The notes: a model not told the origin generated them from the letters alone. A DNA stretch of 51,476 bases from JACVRW01 sp038323835 (GCA_038323835.1 JBBQHI010000026.1:1-51476), one strand, 5' to 3'. Positions 40,423-49,309 are shown, counted from the first letter of the stretch. Translations and numbers: made by a program.

Positions 40423-41310
40423 TTGGCGGCTAATGATGCGCGGCCGCTCGGAAGGTCCGCCCTCCCAGGCCGGTCCCCCGGCGGGGATCACGGCTTCACG
40501 TGGCTACCCGCGATGGGGACACTGAAGCACTGGTCGTTCAATCTCGCTCTGTCAGCGGCCGGGTTCGGCGTTCTGATCCTCGCTTGGTCGCTCGCGGCGA
40601 CGCAGTTCCTGCCCGTGCAGCTGCCTCGCCCCACGCTCGTCGTCGAGGCGATCCACGACAATTTCTCCCGGGCGGCGGGGCTGGAACTGCAGGGCCTCCA
40701 AGGGGGCTATGCGTCCAACCTCAAGTACACCGCTATCAACACCCTCCGCGCGTTCGCGATCGCGAGCCCCATCGGATTCGCCGTCGGGATGATGTCGGCC
40801 CGGCTGCAGCTCGTCCGAGACATATCAGCCCCGCTGCTCCTGCTCTTCGCGACCGTTCCGGAGCTCGTCGCGGCTCCGTTCCTGCTCATCTGGTTCGGCC
40901 CAGGCGAGCTAGCGCAGGGCATCCTTGTGGGTTTCTATTGCTTCGTGATCGTTGCCGTGGCAGCCCAGAACGCGGCGCTTCGTCTCGCTCCGGAGTACGA
41001 GGGATTCGCGGCCACGCTCGGCGCCTCGCCTCGTCGCCGCTTCCTCACCGTGGTCCTACCCGGAAGCCTGCCGGCGGTCATCGGCGGCCTGCGGATCGCC
41101 CTCGCGGTCTCCTGGAGCCTGCAGTGCGCGGCCGAGCTGCTTGGCTCGGACGTGGGGGTTGGGCGAGTGATAACCCTCTCGCAGCAGCTCGGCTACACCG
41201 CGGGGATCATGGCGGTGATTCTGCTCGTCGGCATCGTGGCCGTGATATGTGACCGCCTCCTTGCCGGTGGGTTGCGCTGGGCCGTACGCTGGCAGGAGTC
41301 GGTGGCGTGA
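40423..41310 (+). CDS. ABC transporter permease 1
   Basis: 295 residues with about six membrane helices and the EAA loop EGFAATLGASPRRRFLTVVLPGSLPAVIGG near residue 200, typical of the SsuC/TauC permease family. A TTG start 3 bp after the binding-protein stop is the likely site. Its end overlaps the ATPase start by four bases. It would form one half of a heterodimeric channel with the second permease. Confidence 0.9.
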   Translation: MAANDARPLGRSALPGRSPGGDHGFTWLPAMGTLKHWSFNLALSAAGFGVLILAWSLAATQFLPVQLPRPTLVVEAIHDNFSRAAGLELQGLQGGYASNLKYTAINTLRAFAIASPIGFAVGMMSARLQLVRDISAPLLLLFATVPELVAAPFLLIWFGPGELAQGILVGFYCFVIVAVAAQNAALRLAPEYEGFAATLGASPRRRFLTVVLPGSLPAVIGGLRIALAVSWSLQCAAELLGSDVGVGRVITLSQQLGYTAGIMAVILLVGIVAVICDRLLAGGLRWAVRWQESVA

Positions 41311-42080
41311 ACACGGCCCCGGCTCTCGAGGTCACGAACCTCACAGTCTCGTTCTCCCACGAAAAGACAGTGGTGGACGCGATCGAGGGAGTCAATCTTG
41401 CCGTCGATGCAGGCCAGTTCCTGGTCGTCATCGGGCCATCGGGCGGCGGGAAGTCGACGCTGCTGAACGCAATCGCAGGCCTCGTCAGCCCCAGCCAAGG
41501 GACAATCACCGCGCACGGCAAACCCGTCACGCGTCCCGGAAGGGACCGCGGCATGGTGTTCCAGCGGGACACCGCCTTCCCGTGGATGCGCGTCTCCGAC
41601 AACATCGGATACAGCCTCAGAGCAGGAGGTGTCCCTCGCAAGGAGCGCGAGTCCATCGTGGCTCATTACGTCGAGAGCGTCGGCTTGACGGGAGCCGAGA
41701 GGAGCTGGCCGAAGCAGCTATCAGGCGGGATGCGGAAGCGGGTCGCGGTGGCCGCCGCGTTCGCCAGCGATCCGGAGATGCTCCTCATGGACGAGCCCTT
41801 CGGTTCGTTGGACTTCGTCACGAAAATGCGGCTCCAGGAGCTGTCGTTAAAGCTTTGGAGCGAGACGAGAAAGACGATCGTGTTCGTCACGCACGATGTT
41901 GACGAGGCTCTGACGCTCGCGGATCGGATCGTCGTCATTGCCGGCGGCCGGTTGGTCGACGACTTGTCGGTCGACTTCCGGCGGCCGCGGACCGACGATC
42001 TGCGGGCAGATCCCACCGCCATCGCCCTCCGGAGGCACCTATTGGGCCGACTCGGCCTTGTCGGGATGAGCGCGGAATGA
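41307..42080 (+). CDS. ABC transporter ATP-binding protein
   Basis: 257 residues of the SsuB/TauB group. Walker A GPSGGGKSTL (about 44-53), Q-loop in MVFQRDTAFPWM, signature LSGGMRKRV, Walker B LLMDEPFGSLD and H-loop VTHDVDEAL are all intact. It powers import. Starts and stops overlap with both permease genes by four bases (GTGA and ATGA), which indicates tight coupling. Confidence 0.95.
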   Translation: MNTAPALEVTNLTVSFSHEKTVVDAIEGVNLAVDAGQFLVVIGPSGGGKSTLLNAIAGLVSPSQGTITAHGKPVTRPGRDRGMVFQRDTAFPWMRVSDNIGYSLRAGGVPRKERESIVAHYVESVGLTGAERSWPKQLSGGMRKRVAVAAAFASDPEMLLMDEPFGSLDFVTKMRLQELSLKLWSETRKTIVFVTHDVDEALTLADRIVVIAGGRLVDDLSVDFRRPRTDDLRADPTAIALRRHLLGRLGLVGMSAE

Positions 42081-42937
42081 GCACGGGCGACTCGTTCGGT
42101 GCCGGTCTGCGGACCACTCACAACACCTGGAAGCTGGTGATCGCGGCGGTCACGATCCTCCTTGTCTGGGAGGTCGTTGCCCACATCCTCGAGCCCCGTC
42201 TGCAGTTTCCGGACCAGGTGCTCCCCTCGATCGAGCGCACCGTCTCTGCCTTTCCCGAGCTCTCCAACTACTGGAAGGGCGGCCTGGGCGTCCGTTCCAC
42301 TGAGTCCGGTGGCCCCCAAACCGTGGAGGGCGGTGCTTTGGCGATGCTGGACAACGCGTTCATCACGGGATACCGCCTCCTGGTCGGTATGGCGATCGCT
42401 CTCGTGGTGGGCGTAGGTGCGGGACTGGTCATCGGCTACTCGGCGTTCGCCCGGAAGCTTGCCTTCGGCCCCGTGAATCTGCTGGGAATGCTGCCGGTGT
42501 TGGCCATGGTCCCACTCTTTGCGTTCTGGTTCGGGGCCACGACCCGCGCGGAGGTACTGATCATCGCCTTCGGCGCGGGGATCACCATCCTTCGGTCCAC
42601 GCTCAATGCGGTTCACAACGTGCCGCAGGTCTACGTGCAGGCTGCGCAAACGATGGGCGCCGGACCGGCGATGATCTACCGGACGGTCATCATGCCTGCG
42701 ATCACGCCAGAGCTGAGAGGCGGCGTGCGAATCGCGCTCACGTTCTCATGGAGCCTCGCGCTCGGAGCCGAGCTGATCGGCGTCCAGAGCGGCCTGGGTC
42801 GGATGATGGTGCAGGCCGCGAGGTTCAGCCAAGTGGACCGGATGATCCTGATCTGCGGCGCATTCGTCACCCTGGCCGCGGTGACGGTCATCGCCTTCGA
42901 TCGCCTCGCAGACCGGATGATTCGGTGGGCCGCTTGA
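42077..42937 (+). CDS. ABC transporter permease 2
   Basis: 286 residues with about six membrane helices and the EAA loop YVQAAQTMGAGPAMIYRTVIMPAI near residue 180. It is related to but clearly different from permease 1. Two permease genes with one ATPase and one binding protein mean a heteromeric channel, which is less common in the nitrate/taurine importer group. Confidence 0.9.
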   Translation: MSTGDSFGAGLRTTHNTWKLVIAAVTILLVWEVVAHILEPRLQFPDQVLPSIERTVSAFPELSNYWKGGLGVRSTESGGPQTVEGGALAMLDNAFITGYRLLVGMAIALVVGVGAGLVIGYSAFARKLAFGPVNLLGMLPVLAMVPLFAFWFGATTRAEVLIIAFGAGITILRSTLNAVHNVPQVYVQAAQTMGAGPAMIYRTVIMPAITPELRGGVRIALTFSWSLALGAELIGVQSGLGRMMVQAARFSQVDRMILICGAFVTLAAVTVIAFDRLADRMIRWAA

Positions 42938-43007
42938 GGCCGGGCTTGAAGCTACGTCGGACAGCGGAACCAGGTGCGAGCAACGCACGGACACCAAGGA
43001 GCCCAAA

Positions 43008-43658
43008 ATGACGCGACTGGCAATTGCACGCTTCAACATCGATGGGACCGACAAGAGCTTCCTAAGGCGCTTCGAGGCGGATGGCCCCCGGGCATCGCTG
43101 GATGATGAACCCGGATTCGAGCGGGAGACGCGATACAGAGCAGTCGCGCTTGCCGGGCGGTACTGGACCTATGAGCCGGACCCGGCGTTCACGATCATCC
43201 TCGAGTCGTCCGAGCGTGCCGATTCTCCTCAGGCGCTCCCAGGTCTCTGGGGGAGCGAGGGAGCCCCTGCCACGTCAGACGAGTCCACCTGCTTGCGGAC
43301 TCAGATCTTCGGGCGGGACGACCCACTTGCCTATGCCCGCGTGTTGATAGCACAGATGAACGTAACGCCGGCACGCCTCGAGGAGTTCCACGACTGGTAC
43401 AACAACGAGCACATCCCGCAGGCGGGAAGCATCCCGGGCTTCGGGACTGACCACCGCCGGTTTGAGCTCGAGAAGACCTTCACGGGAGATCCTTGGCGTG
43501 CACCACGGTTCATGGCGATGTACGAGATCCTTGCCGACGCGGACGTCATGGCGGCCATAAATTCCGACGAGTATCGGAAGTGGTCTGGAGACTTCCTCAA
43601 CCGCTGGCGTGACGGTACGACGGATGAGGTCTCGACCATCTGCGAGCGCGTGTCGTGA
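43008..43658 (+). CDS. EthD/Dabb-like dimeric alpha-beta barrel protein
   Basis: 216 residues. Two ferredoxin-like halves are suggested, the second clearer, with VLIAQMNVTPARLEEFHDWYNNEHIPQAGSIPGF, a pattern seen in EthD-like and related dimeric-barrel proteins. These have roles from oxygenase helper to decarboxylase or dehydratase; none is proven here. A four-base overlap (GTGA) with the M20 gene shows they are co-translated. Confidence 0.75.
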   Translation: MTRLAIARFNIDGTDKSFLRRFEADGPRASLDDEPGFERETRYRAVALAGRYWTYEPDPAFTIILESSERADSPQALPGLWGSEGAPATSDESTCLRTQIFGRDDPLAYARVLIAQMNVTPARLEEFHDWYNNEHIPQAGSIPGFGTDHRRFELEKTFTGDPWRAPRFMAMYEILADADVMAAINSDEYRKWSGDFLNRWRDGTTDEVSTICERVS

Positions 43659-44845
43659 AGCCGCGGGCCGATCAGCGGGCGTTCGCATCACTGCTCGACA
43701 ATGAGCAGGCGATCGCGTCTGTGCAGGGTGCGTTGCGGATCCCGAGCGTGTTCGGTGATGAAGGACCGATCGGTGACTACCTCGCGGACCTCATGCGCGA
43801 GGTTGGGTTTACGTCAGTCGAGGTCCAGGAGGTACAGCCAGGGCGCCGCAATGTGATTGGCACGATGGACTCCGGCCGCCCAGGCCCAAAGGTCGTCCTG
43901 CAGGGTCACATGGACACGGTCCCTCCCGGACAGCACCCTGAGCCGTTCTCCGGTGCACTCCGCGACGATCGCATCTGGGGGCGTGGGGCAAGCGATATGA
44001 AGGGGCCACTCGTAGCCGCCATCCTGGCAGCGGCCATCGTGGGGAAGGGCGCTCCAGACTTCGCCGGCAGCTGCGTGGTGGCCGGCACGGTGGATGAGGA
44101 GTCCGAGAAGCGAGGCATCTTCGCACTGGTGGACCGCGGCCTGGACGCCTCGTACGCGATTAACGTGGAGCCAACCGATCTTCGTGTCGCGATCGCCCAG
44201 AAGGGATGCGTGAGCATGCGGGTTAGGACCAAGGGCGTGGCCGCGCACGGGGCAAATCCAGGCCTTGGAGTCAACGCGATCGAGAAGATGGCCGGGATTG
44301 TCGAGGCAATTCAACAAGCTGAGACTCCGACGGTGGAGATCCCCGGAGTGGGTGAGGTGCAGGGCTCCTACAACGTCGGTGTCATCGCGGGAGGGACGAT
44401 GTTCTTCATCGTTCCCGACGAGTGCTCCATCTGGGTCGATCGGCGGACGGTCCCGGGCGAGACCCAGGAGAGCGCGCTGCTGCAATTGCGGGGGATCGTG
44501 AGTGCCGTCGACGGCAGCGCCGGCGTTGTAGTGGAGCGTCAGGACTGGAACTGGGAGCGCATCCAAGCGCGCGGGATCCAGTCCTGCTCGGTGCACCACC
44601 AATCGCCGATTGTCGAGGCAGTCATGAACTCTGTGGAACAAGTCAGGGGTGAGCCAGGTCAGATGTACGTCCAAAATGCCTGGTGCGAGACGGACTTTCT
44701 CGCGAACGACCTTGGCATCCCCACCGTAAATTTCGGTCCGGGCAGGATGGAGCTCGCCCACACGAGCGACGAGCACATCGAGGTCGCGTCGCTCCTTCAG
44801 GGCATCGAAGCGCTGGCCCTGTCCGTCGCGCACATCTGCCGGTGA
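43655..44845 (+). CDS. M20-family amidohydrolase (ArgE/DapE/carbamoylase type)
   Basis: 396 residues, two-zinc peptidase-like enzyme. Metal site motifs: VLQGHMDTVPPG near 87, WGRGASDMKGPLVAA near 116, and GTVDEESEKRGIF near 147, plus a C-terminal His in LAHTSDEHIEV. A dimerisation domain sits in the middle (ISMRVRTKGVAAHGA region). Members cut N-acyl or N-carbamoyl amino acids, fitting removal of the carbamoyl group after ring opening by the hydantoinases. The exact substrate is not readable. Confidence 0.92.
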   Translation: MKPRADQRAFASLLDNEQAIASVQGALRIPSVFGDEGPIGDYLADLMREVGFTSVEVQEVQPGRRNVIGTMDSGRPGPKVVLQGHMDTVPPGQHPEPFSGALRDDRIWGRGASDMKGPLVAAILAAAIVGKGAPDFAGSCVVAGTVDEESEKRGIFALVDRGLDASYAINVEPTDLRVAIAQKGCVSMRVRTKGVAAHGANPGLGVNAIEKMAGIVEAIQQAETPTVEIPGVGEVQGSYNVGVIAGGTMFFIVPDECSIWVDRRTVPGETQESALLQLRGIVSAVDGSAGVVVERQDWNWERIQARGIQSCSVHHQSPIVEAVMNSVEQVRGEPGQMYVQNAWCETDFLANDLGIPTVNFGPGRMELAHTSDEHIEVASLLQGIEALALSVAHICR

Positions 44846-46236
44846 TGGGGGCGGACGGCCGGATGACGCTCTTGGAAGAACGCACCACCCAGTCCCGGGC
44901 GTTGCACATGAACGCCCGCGCGTACCTGCCGATGGGGGTCACCGGCGAGAGCCGGTTCTACGAGCCCTATCCGATCGTTCTCGAGCGTGCACTCGGAAAC
45001 CGGGTCACCGATGTCGATGGCAACGTCTACTTGGATTATCACGGGGCCTTGGGCTGCGCGATCCTTGGCTACGCCCACCCAGAAGTCGAAGCGGCGGTGG
45101 CCCGGTCGGTCCGGACCGCAGGCACGATCCTGGGTGCGCCCCACCGGTACGAGGGTGAACTCGCGGAGCGGCTCTGCGGGTTGATCCCGGGGGCTGAAAT
45201 GCTCGCGTTCTTCGGTGGTGGTGGGTCAGACGCCATCCAGCAGGCGATTCGGATCGCTCGTTCCGCCACCGGGCGGACGAGGATCGTGAAGGTCGAGGGC
45301 GGATACCAGGGCTGGCACAGCGACGTGGCCGTCAGCACTGCGCCTCGGCTTGGCGCCGAGCCGCCTCCCGGCCCTCCGCAGCCCATCCCGAACTCAGCGG
45401 GCCTCCTGAAGGCGGTGACGGACCAGGTCATGGTGGTGACGGTCAACGACGTCGAGGGCCTTCGGTTCCTCTTCGACCGCGCGGGCGACGAGATCGCGGC
45501 ACTGTTGATCGAGCCAGTGCTCTATTCGTCTGGATGCATCCCCGTCGACCGGGAATACCTGGCCACCTGTCGTGAGCTGACGACCAAGCATGATGCCGTG
45601 CTCGTCTTCGACGAGGTCATGACCGGCTTCAGGAACGGTCTGTCAGGCGCAGGTGGGAGCTTGGGGATCCGACCGGACCTTGGGGCGTTTGGCAAGGCGG
45701 TGGCGAACGGCTACATCATGTCCTTCCTCGCCGGACGCGAGACCCTGATTGGCGAACTCGCACCGAGGGGCCCCGTCTTCTACTCGGGCACCTTCAACGG
45801 CCATTCCTCATCGCTCGCTGCGGCCGATGCGACCATCAGCGTCATACAGAGGGATGATGTCCCGGAGCAAATCGCCCGCCTGGGTCAGCGCCTGGCGGAC
45901 GGCATAAACGACGTGGCGTCGTCCCTCCGGGTCCCGGCGGTATGCCAGACGGTCGGGTCAGTCTGGTCGATGTACTTCGGAACACGGATAGTCAGGGACT
46001 ACCGGGACTTCGCGCGTTGCTCCACGCCCGAACTCGCGCAGGTGAACAGGAGCTTTCACGAGTGCCTTCTGCAGAACGGCGTGTACATGCTCCGGCGTCA
46101 CATGAACCGGTGCTTTGTGTCCGCCCAGCACACAGAGGAGGACATCGATCGCACGATCGCGGTCGTGGGGGCTTTCCTCGAGTCTCACGCACAGGACCTC
46201 ATTGCAAACGACGCGACCTCGTCCGGAGCCCCGTAG
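44845..46236 (+). CDS. Class III aminotransferase, glutamate-1-semialdehyde aminomutase-like
   Basis: 463 residues of PLP fold type I. It carries GNRVTDVDGNVYLDYHGALGC, FFGGGGSDAIQQAIRIAR, FDEVMTGFR and the Schiff-base Lys in GAFGKAVANGYIMSFLAGR near 280. It resembles HemL but its tail and context point to catabolism: an aminotransferase or beta-amino-acid aminomutase acting on an amine released by upstream hydrolases. The ATG at 44845 overlaps the M20 stop (TGATG); an ATG six codons on is an alternative. Confidence 0.88.
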   Translation: MGADGRMTLLEERTTQSRALHMNARAYLPMGVTGESRFYEPYPIVLERALGNRVTDVDGNVYLDYHGALGCAILGYAHPEVEAAVARSVRTAGTILGAPHRYEGELAERLCGLIPGAEMLAFFGGGGSDAIQQAIRIARSATGRTRIVKVEGGYQGWHSDVAVSTAPRLGAEPPPGPPQPIPNSAGLLKAVTDQVMVVTVNDVEGLRFLFDRAGDEIAALLIEPVLYSSGCIPVDREYLATCRELTTKHDAVLVFDEVMTGFRNGLSGAGGSLGIRPDLGAFGKAVANGYIMSFLAGRETLIGELAPRGPVFYSGTFNGHSSSLAAADATISVIQRDDVPEQIARLGQRLADGINDVASSLRVPAVCQTVGSVWSMYFGTRIVRDYRDFARCSTPELAQVNRSFHECLLQNGVYMLRRHMNRCFVSAQHTEEDIDRTIAVVGAFLESHAQDLIANDATSSGAP

Positions 46237-46277
46237 CGAGCCGTGGACGGCCTCTCCCACTTGAGGGAAGTAGCGCG

Positions 46278-47672
46278 GTGACCCCCCGCTTCGACGTAGC
46301 CGTTCGTGGCGGACTCGTGGTGGGCGCTCGCGGACGCGCCCCACTTGACGTCTACGTTCAATCCGGGCGCGTCGCAGCACTGCTCACCCCTGCGGAGCGG
46401 GCCGAAGCGGCCGAGACAGTAGATGCCCGAGGGCTGCTGGTGCTCCCCGGGATGATCGACACCCACGTCCACTTCATGGACCCCGGGGACCGTGACCGGG
46501 AGGATTTCTTGACCGGAAGCGCGGCGGCCGCGCTCAGGGGAGTGACCACGGTCATCGAGCACACACACGGGTGGCCGGTTACGACCGCCGCACGTCTTGA
46601 GGAGAAGCGCATGCACCTTCGCGGGCGGTCGCACGTGGACTTTGGGCTCGCAGCGCATGTCTGGCCGGACAAGCTCGAGGAGATTCCCGCTGTATGGCGC
46701 GCGGGGGCCGCGTACTTCAAGGCGTTCACCTGCGAGACGCACGGCGTACCGGCGGTCACGGCCGATCGGCTGATTGAACTCGCGGAGTCGCTCAGTTCCA
46801 TGGGCGCTCCATGCCTTGTCCACTGCGAGGACGATCTGATGACGGCGGCCAATGAGCGTCGCCTGCGCGACGCGATGCGCACGGACGGGGGGATCGTGCC
46901 GGAGTGGCGATCGCGCGAAGCGGAGCTCGTTGCCGTAGGCACAGTCGCGGTGGTGGCTCGCGCGCGCAATGCGCGCCTGATCGTCGCTCACGCCAGCAGT
47001 GCCGACGTGCTCGACGTGGTCGCCCGCGAACGGGCCCTGGGCTCGCCTCTCTTGGCGGAGAGCTGCCCTCAGTACATGCACCTACGTGAGGAGGAGGTGC
47101 TTTCCCAAGGCGCCTTCCGCAAGTTCACCCCGCCGGCGCGCATCCGCTCCGATCGGGACGAGCTCGCCATGTGGGACGCGTTCGACCGCGGGCTGATCCA
47201 CCACATCTCCAGCGACCACGCGCCCTCCACACGCGAACAAAAGGAGGCAGGCACCATCTGGGAGGTTCATTTCGGCCTTCCCGGTATCGACACGACTCTT
47301 CCGCTTCTTCTCGATGCGGCGCTGTCGGGCCGGGTGTCGGTGGAAAGGGTTGTGGACGCGTACGCGGGCGCCCCTGCGCGCCACTACGGGCTTGTCGGCA
47401 AGGGCAGGCTGGTGCGAGGGGCCGACGCGGACATGACGTTGGTCGACCCGAGCGTCGAATGGGAGCTATCTGACGATGCCGTGGTGTCACGCGCCGGCTG
47501 GACGCCGTATGCCGGCCGTCGCCTGCGCGGTCGAGTCGTAGCGACGCTTCTTCGCGGCCGCACGGTGGTCAGCGATGGCAAGCTGGTGGGCCCTCTCCCC
47601 GTGGGAGAATTCGTCCCGGGCCGGGGAAGTGCGGATGCACGCGAACCCCTTGACCGCCCTGCCTCGGCGTGA
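46278..47672 (+). CDS. Allantoinase/hydantoinase-like amidohydrolase
   Basis: 464 residues of the amidohydrolase superfamily and distinct from the dihydropyrimidinase-type protein at 36347. Metal ligands: DTHVHFMDPG near 58, the carboxylated Lys in YFKAFTCET near 150, LVHCEDD near 180, IVAHAS and SSDHAPSTREQKEAG near 310. The style is closest to allantoinase and dihydroorotase-like cyclic amidases. The GTG start has GAGGGAAG 7 nt upstream. The stop overlaps the asparaginase start (GTGA). Confidence 0.9.
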   Translation: MTPRFDVAVRGGLVVGARGRAPLDVYVQSGRVAALLTPAERAEAAETVDARGLLVLPGMIDTHVHFMDPGDRDREDFLTGSAAAALRGVTTVIEHTHGWPVTTAARLEEKRMHLRGRSHVDFGLAAHVWPDKLEEIPAVWRAGAAYFKAFTCETHGVPAVTADRLIELAESLSSMGAPCLVHCEDDLMTAANERRLRDAMRTDGGIVPEWRSREAELVAVGTVAVVARARNARLIVAHASSADVLDVVARERALGSPLLAESCPQYMHLREEEVLSQGAFRKFTPPARIRSDRDELAMWDAFDRGLIHHISSDHAPSTREQKEAGTIWEVHFGLPGIDTTLPLLLDAALSGRVSVERVVDAYAGAPARHYGLVGKGRLVRGADADMTLVDPSVEWELSDDAVVSRAGWTPYAGRRLRGRVVATLLRGRTVVSDGKLVGPLPVGEFVPGRGSADAREPLDRPASA

Positions 47673-48661
47673 CTGGCCCACGTCCCACGGTGCTGCTGGC
47701 ATCGCTCGGCGGAACAATCGCCATGACCGGGGACGTGGATGGGGGCCTCGCCCCCGCGCTCGATGGGGGTGACCTCGCCTTCGCGCTGCCGGAGCTGGTC
47801 GAGCTGGCTGACGTGCGGCCGCTCGCCTTCCGCCAGTTGCCGGGGGCGCATCTCTCGCTCGACGACGCCAGCGCGCTGGCCGCCGTGCTCGAGCGCGAGT
47901 TGGGTCGGGGCACGCTGGCGGGGGCGGTGGTCACCCAGGGCACTGACACGATTGAGGAGACCGCTTTCGCGCTCGACCTTCTGCTCGGGGTCGACGAGCC
48001 CGTGGTGGTGACCGGTGCCATGCGGGCGCCCGCTCTGCCTGGCGCGGACGGCCCGGCCAACCTGCTGGCGGCTGTAAAAGTGGCGGCGCACCGACCGGCC
48101 CGCGGCCTCGGCACGCTCGTGGTGATGAACGATGAGATCCACGCCGCGCGCCACGTGAGCAAGGCTCACACCACCAGCCCGGCCGCCTTCTGCTCGCACC
48201 CCGGCCCGCTCGGATGGGTCGCGGAGGGGGCCCCGCGCATCGTGTTGCGGCCAGCGTCGCGGCCGGAGCGACGCCTCTCGCCTTCTGCAGGCCGGGGAAG
48301 CGTGGCCCTGCTCACCGCCGCGCTCGACGACGGCGTCGGCGGCCGCCTGCCGCCCGTCGCGGAGGGCGTGCAGGGCGTGGTGATCGAGGCGCTTGGGGGA
48401 GGGCACCTGCCCGCGTCGCTGCTCGAGGACGTTGACGGTCTGGCTGCGCGCATGCCCGTGGTGCTTGCGTCGCGCACCGGGCGCGGCGAGCTGCTCCGGA
48501 ACACCTACGGTTTCGCCGGCTCGGAGCGCGACCTGCTGGCCCGTGGGCTGATCCACGCCGGATCGCTCGATGGTCCCAAGGCACGTGTGCTGCTGCTTCT
48601 GCTGCTGCGGACGGGTCTCTCGGGCCGCGAGCTGGCCGAGGCGTTCGTGGAGCGTACGTGA
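47669..48661 (+). CDS. L-asparaginase family amidase
   Basis: 330 residues. N-terminal LLASLGGTIAM holds the first catalytic Thr, and VVTQGTDTIEETAF holds the second Thr-Asp pair; GAMRAPALPGADG follows. The C-terminal domain is complete. It hydrolyses a side-chain amide (asparagine or a related succinamate-like compound) and is the last gene of the rightward block. No signal peptide is seen, so it is cytoplasmic. Confidence 0.92.
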   Translation: MTGPRPTVLLASLGGTIAMTGDVDGGLAPALDGGDLAFALPELVELADVRPLAFRQLPGAHLSLDDASALAAVLERELGRGTLAGAVVTQGTDTIEETAFALDLLLGVDEPVVVTGAMRAPALPGADGPANLLAAVKVAAHRPARGLGTLVVMNDEIHAARHVSKAHTTSPAAFCSHPGPLGWVAEGAPRIVLRPASRPERRLSPSAGRGSVALLTAALDDGVGGRLPPVAEGVQGVVIEALGGGHLPASLLEDVDGLAARMPVVLASRTGRGELLRNTYGFAGSERDLLARGLIHAGSLDGPKARVLLLLLLRTGLSGRELAEAFVERT

Positions 48662-49091
48662 GCCAGCGCTTCGAGCTCGACGTTGGCAGGCAGGTCTTAA
48701 CAGCCACTTACAACTCCTCTGGTACTTCTCGGAAGCGCCGCCGCGGCCACGGTCCGCCGCACCCAACGACCGGTACTCATGGCGCCTGGCTAGCCAAGAC
48801 AACCTGAAGATCCCGGCGACGGCGCGGTAGGCGCGTGAACCCGAGGAGGAGACGATGGGCGGAGCGCAGCGCAGAAGAGCAGGAGCGATTCGAGGGCCGC
48901 TCGTCCGGTTGAACCACGCCTTCCTCGAGCGCGAGCTCGAACTCGTCTACGACCCGTCACCCCGGGGCTCGCGAGCTGTTGGCCCGTGCTACCAATTTTG
49001 CTACCAATCTGAGCGAAACGGACGTGATCTGACCGAGCGGCTTTGGCTCTAGCAAGCTGAATCCGACCCACCCAGGCCCCCGGGGCCCTTC
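48662..49091. other. Right end of the island, no intact gene
   Basis: 430 bp after the asparaginase gene. A 65-codon frame at 48855-49052 has a GGAGGAG-like site before its ATG, but no recognisable domain. The only suggestive piece is a possible integrase tail (48973-49032). The rest appears non-coding or decayed. Confidence 0.45.
48973..49032 (+). pseudogene. Possible remnant of an integrase C-terminus
   Basis: Twenty codons reading ELLARATNFATNLSETDVI and stop. The TNFATN-type ending, directly before a tRNA attachment copy, is like tails of tyrosine integrases in actinobacteria. No catalytic residues remain, so this is a weak call. Confidence 0.3.
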
Positions 49092-49135
49092 TTGTGGTCC
49101 AGGCGGTCGCGGGTTCGAGTCCCGTCGCTCACCCT
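49092..49135 (+). repeat. Attachment-site copy 2: tRNA-His 3' half
   Basis: Same 44-bp tRNA-His fragment as at 22380, with a correct anticodon-stem 3' strand (CCAGG). It is followed at once by a terminator, as expected for the natural end of a tRNA-His gene, so this copy probably carries the original chromosomal flank. Confidence 0.8.
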
Positions 49136-49136
49136 T

Positions 49137-49166
49137 AAGAAAGCCCCGCTACGGCGGCGCTTTCTT
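49137..49166 (+). terminator. Terminator downstream of the tRNA-His fragment
   Basis: AAGAAAGC ... GCTTTCTT pairs perfectly over 8 bp, with a partly paired CCG/CGG inside and a T-rich run after it. Confidence 0.75.
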
Positions 49167-49176
49167 CTTTGTCAAG

Positions 49177-49220
49177 GCCGGTCGAAATTTAGGCCGGTGG
49201 CGCCGGTCGAAATTTAGGCC
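49177..49220 (-). repeat. Tandem 19-bp repeat at the end of an IS3-type element
   Basis: GCCGGTCGAAATTTAGGCC occurs at 49177-49195 and again at 49202-49220, 25 bp apart. With TGTCAAGG just outside (49170-49177), this resembles an insertion-sequence end. The other end is beyond the window. Confidence 0.5.
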
Positions 49221-49309
49221 ACCTAGCGAAGTTTTTCGCTGGGGCTGTGGAGTCGAAGGCCGTAGGCCGAGGCGGAGCAGCGCCGGCGCGCGCGCCCGTC
49301 GGCGGGGGG

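Larger units (their letters stand above)
22424..49091. mobile_element. Putative 26.7-kb genomic island at tRNA-His attachment sites
   Basis: The segment is bounded by direct repeats of a tRNA-His 3' half, with an integrase/excisionase pair against the left copy. Its content differs from the flanks: one catabolic and transport gene set, mostly in two long same-strand blocks with overlapping starts and stops. The palindromic repeat and the leaderless start pattern of the left chromosome are absent from it. AT-rich operator-like sites appear only here. Whether it still moves is unknown; the integrase lies just outside the left repeat. Confidence 0.6.

Noticed and set aside
44845..46236. Heme biosynthesis HemL
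   Set aside because: No other heme genes are nearby and the gene is coupled to catabolic amidohydrolases.
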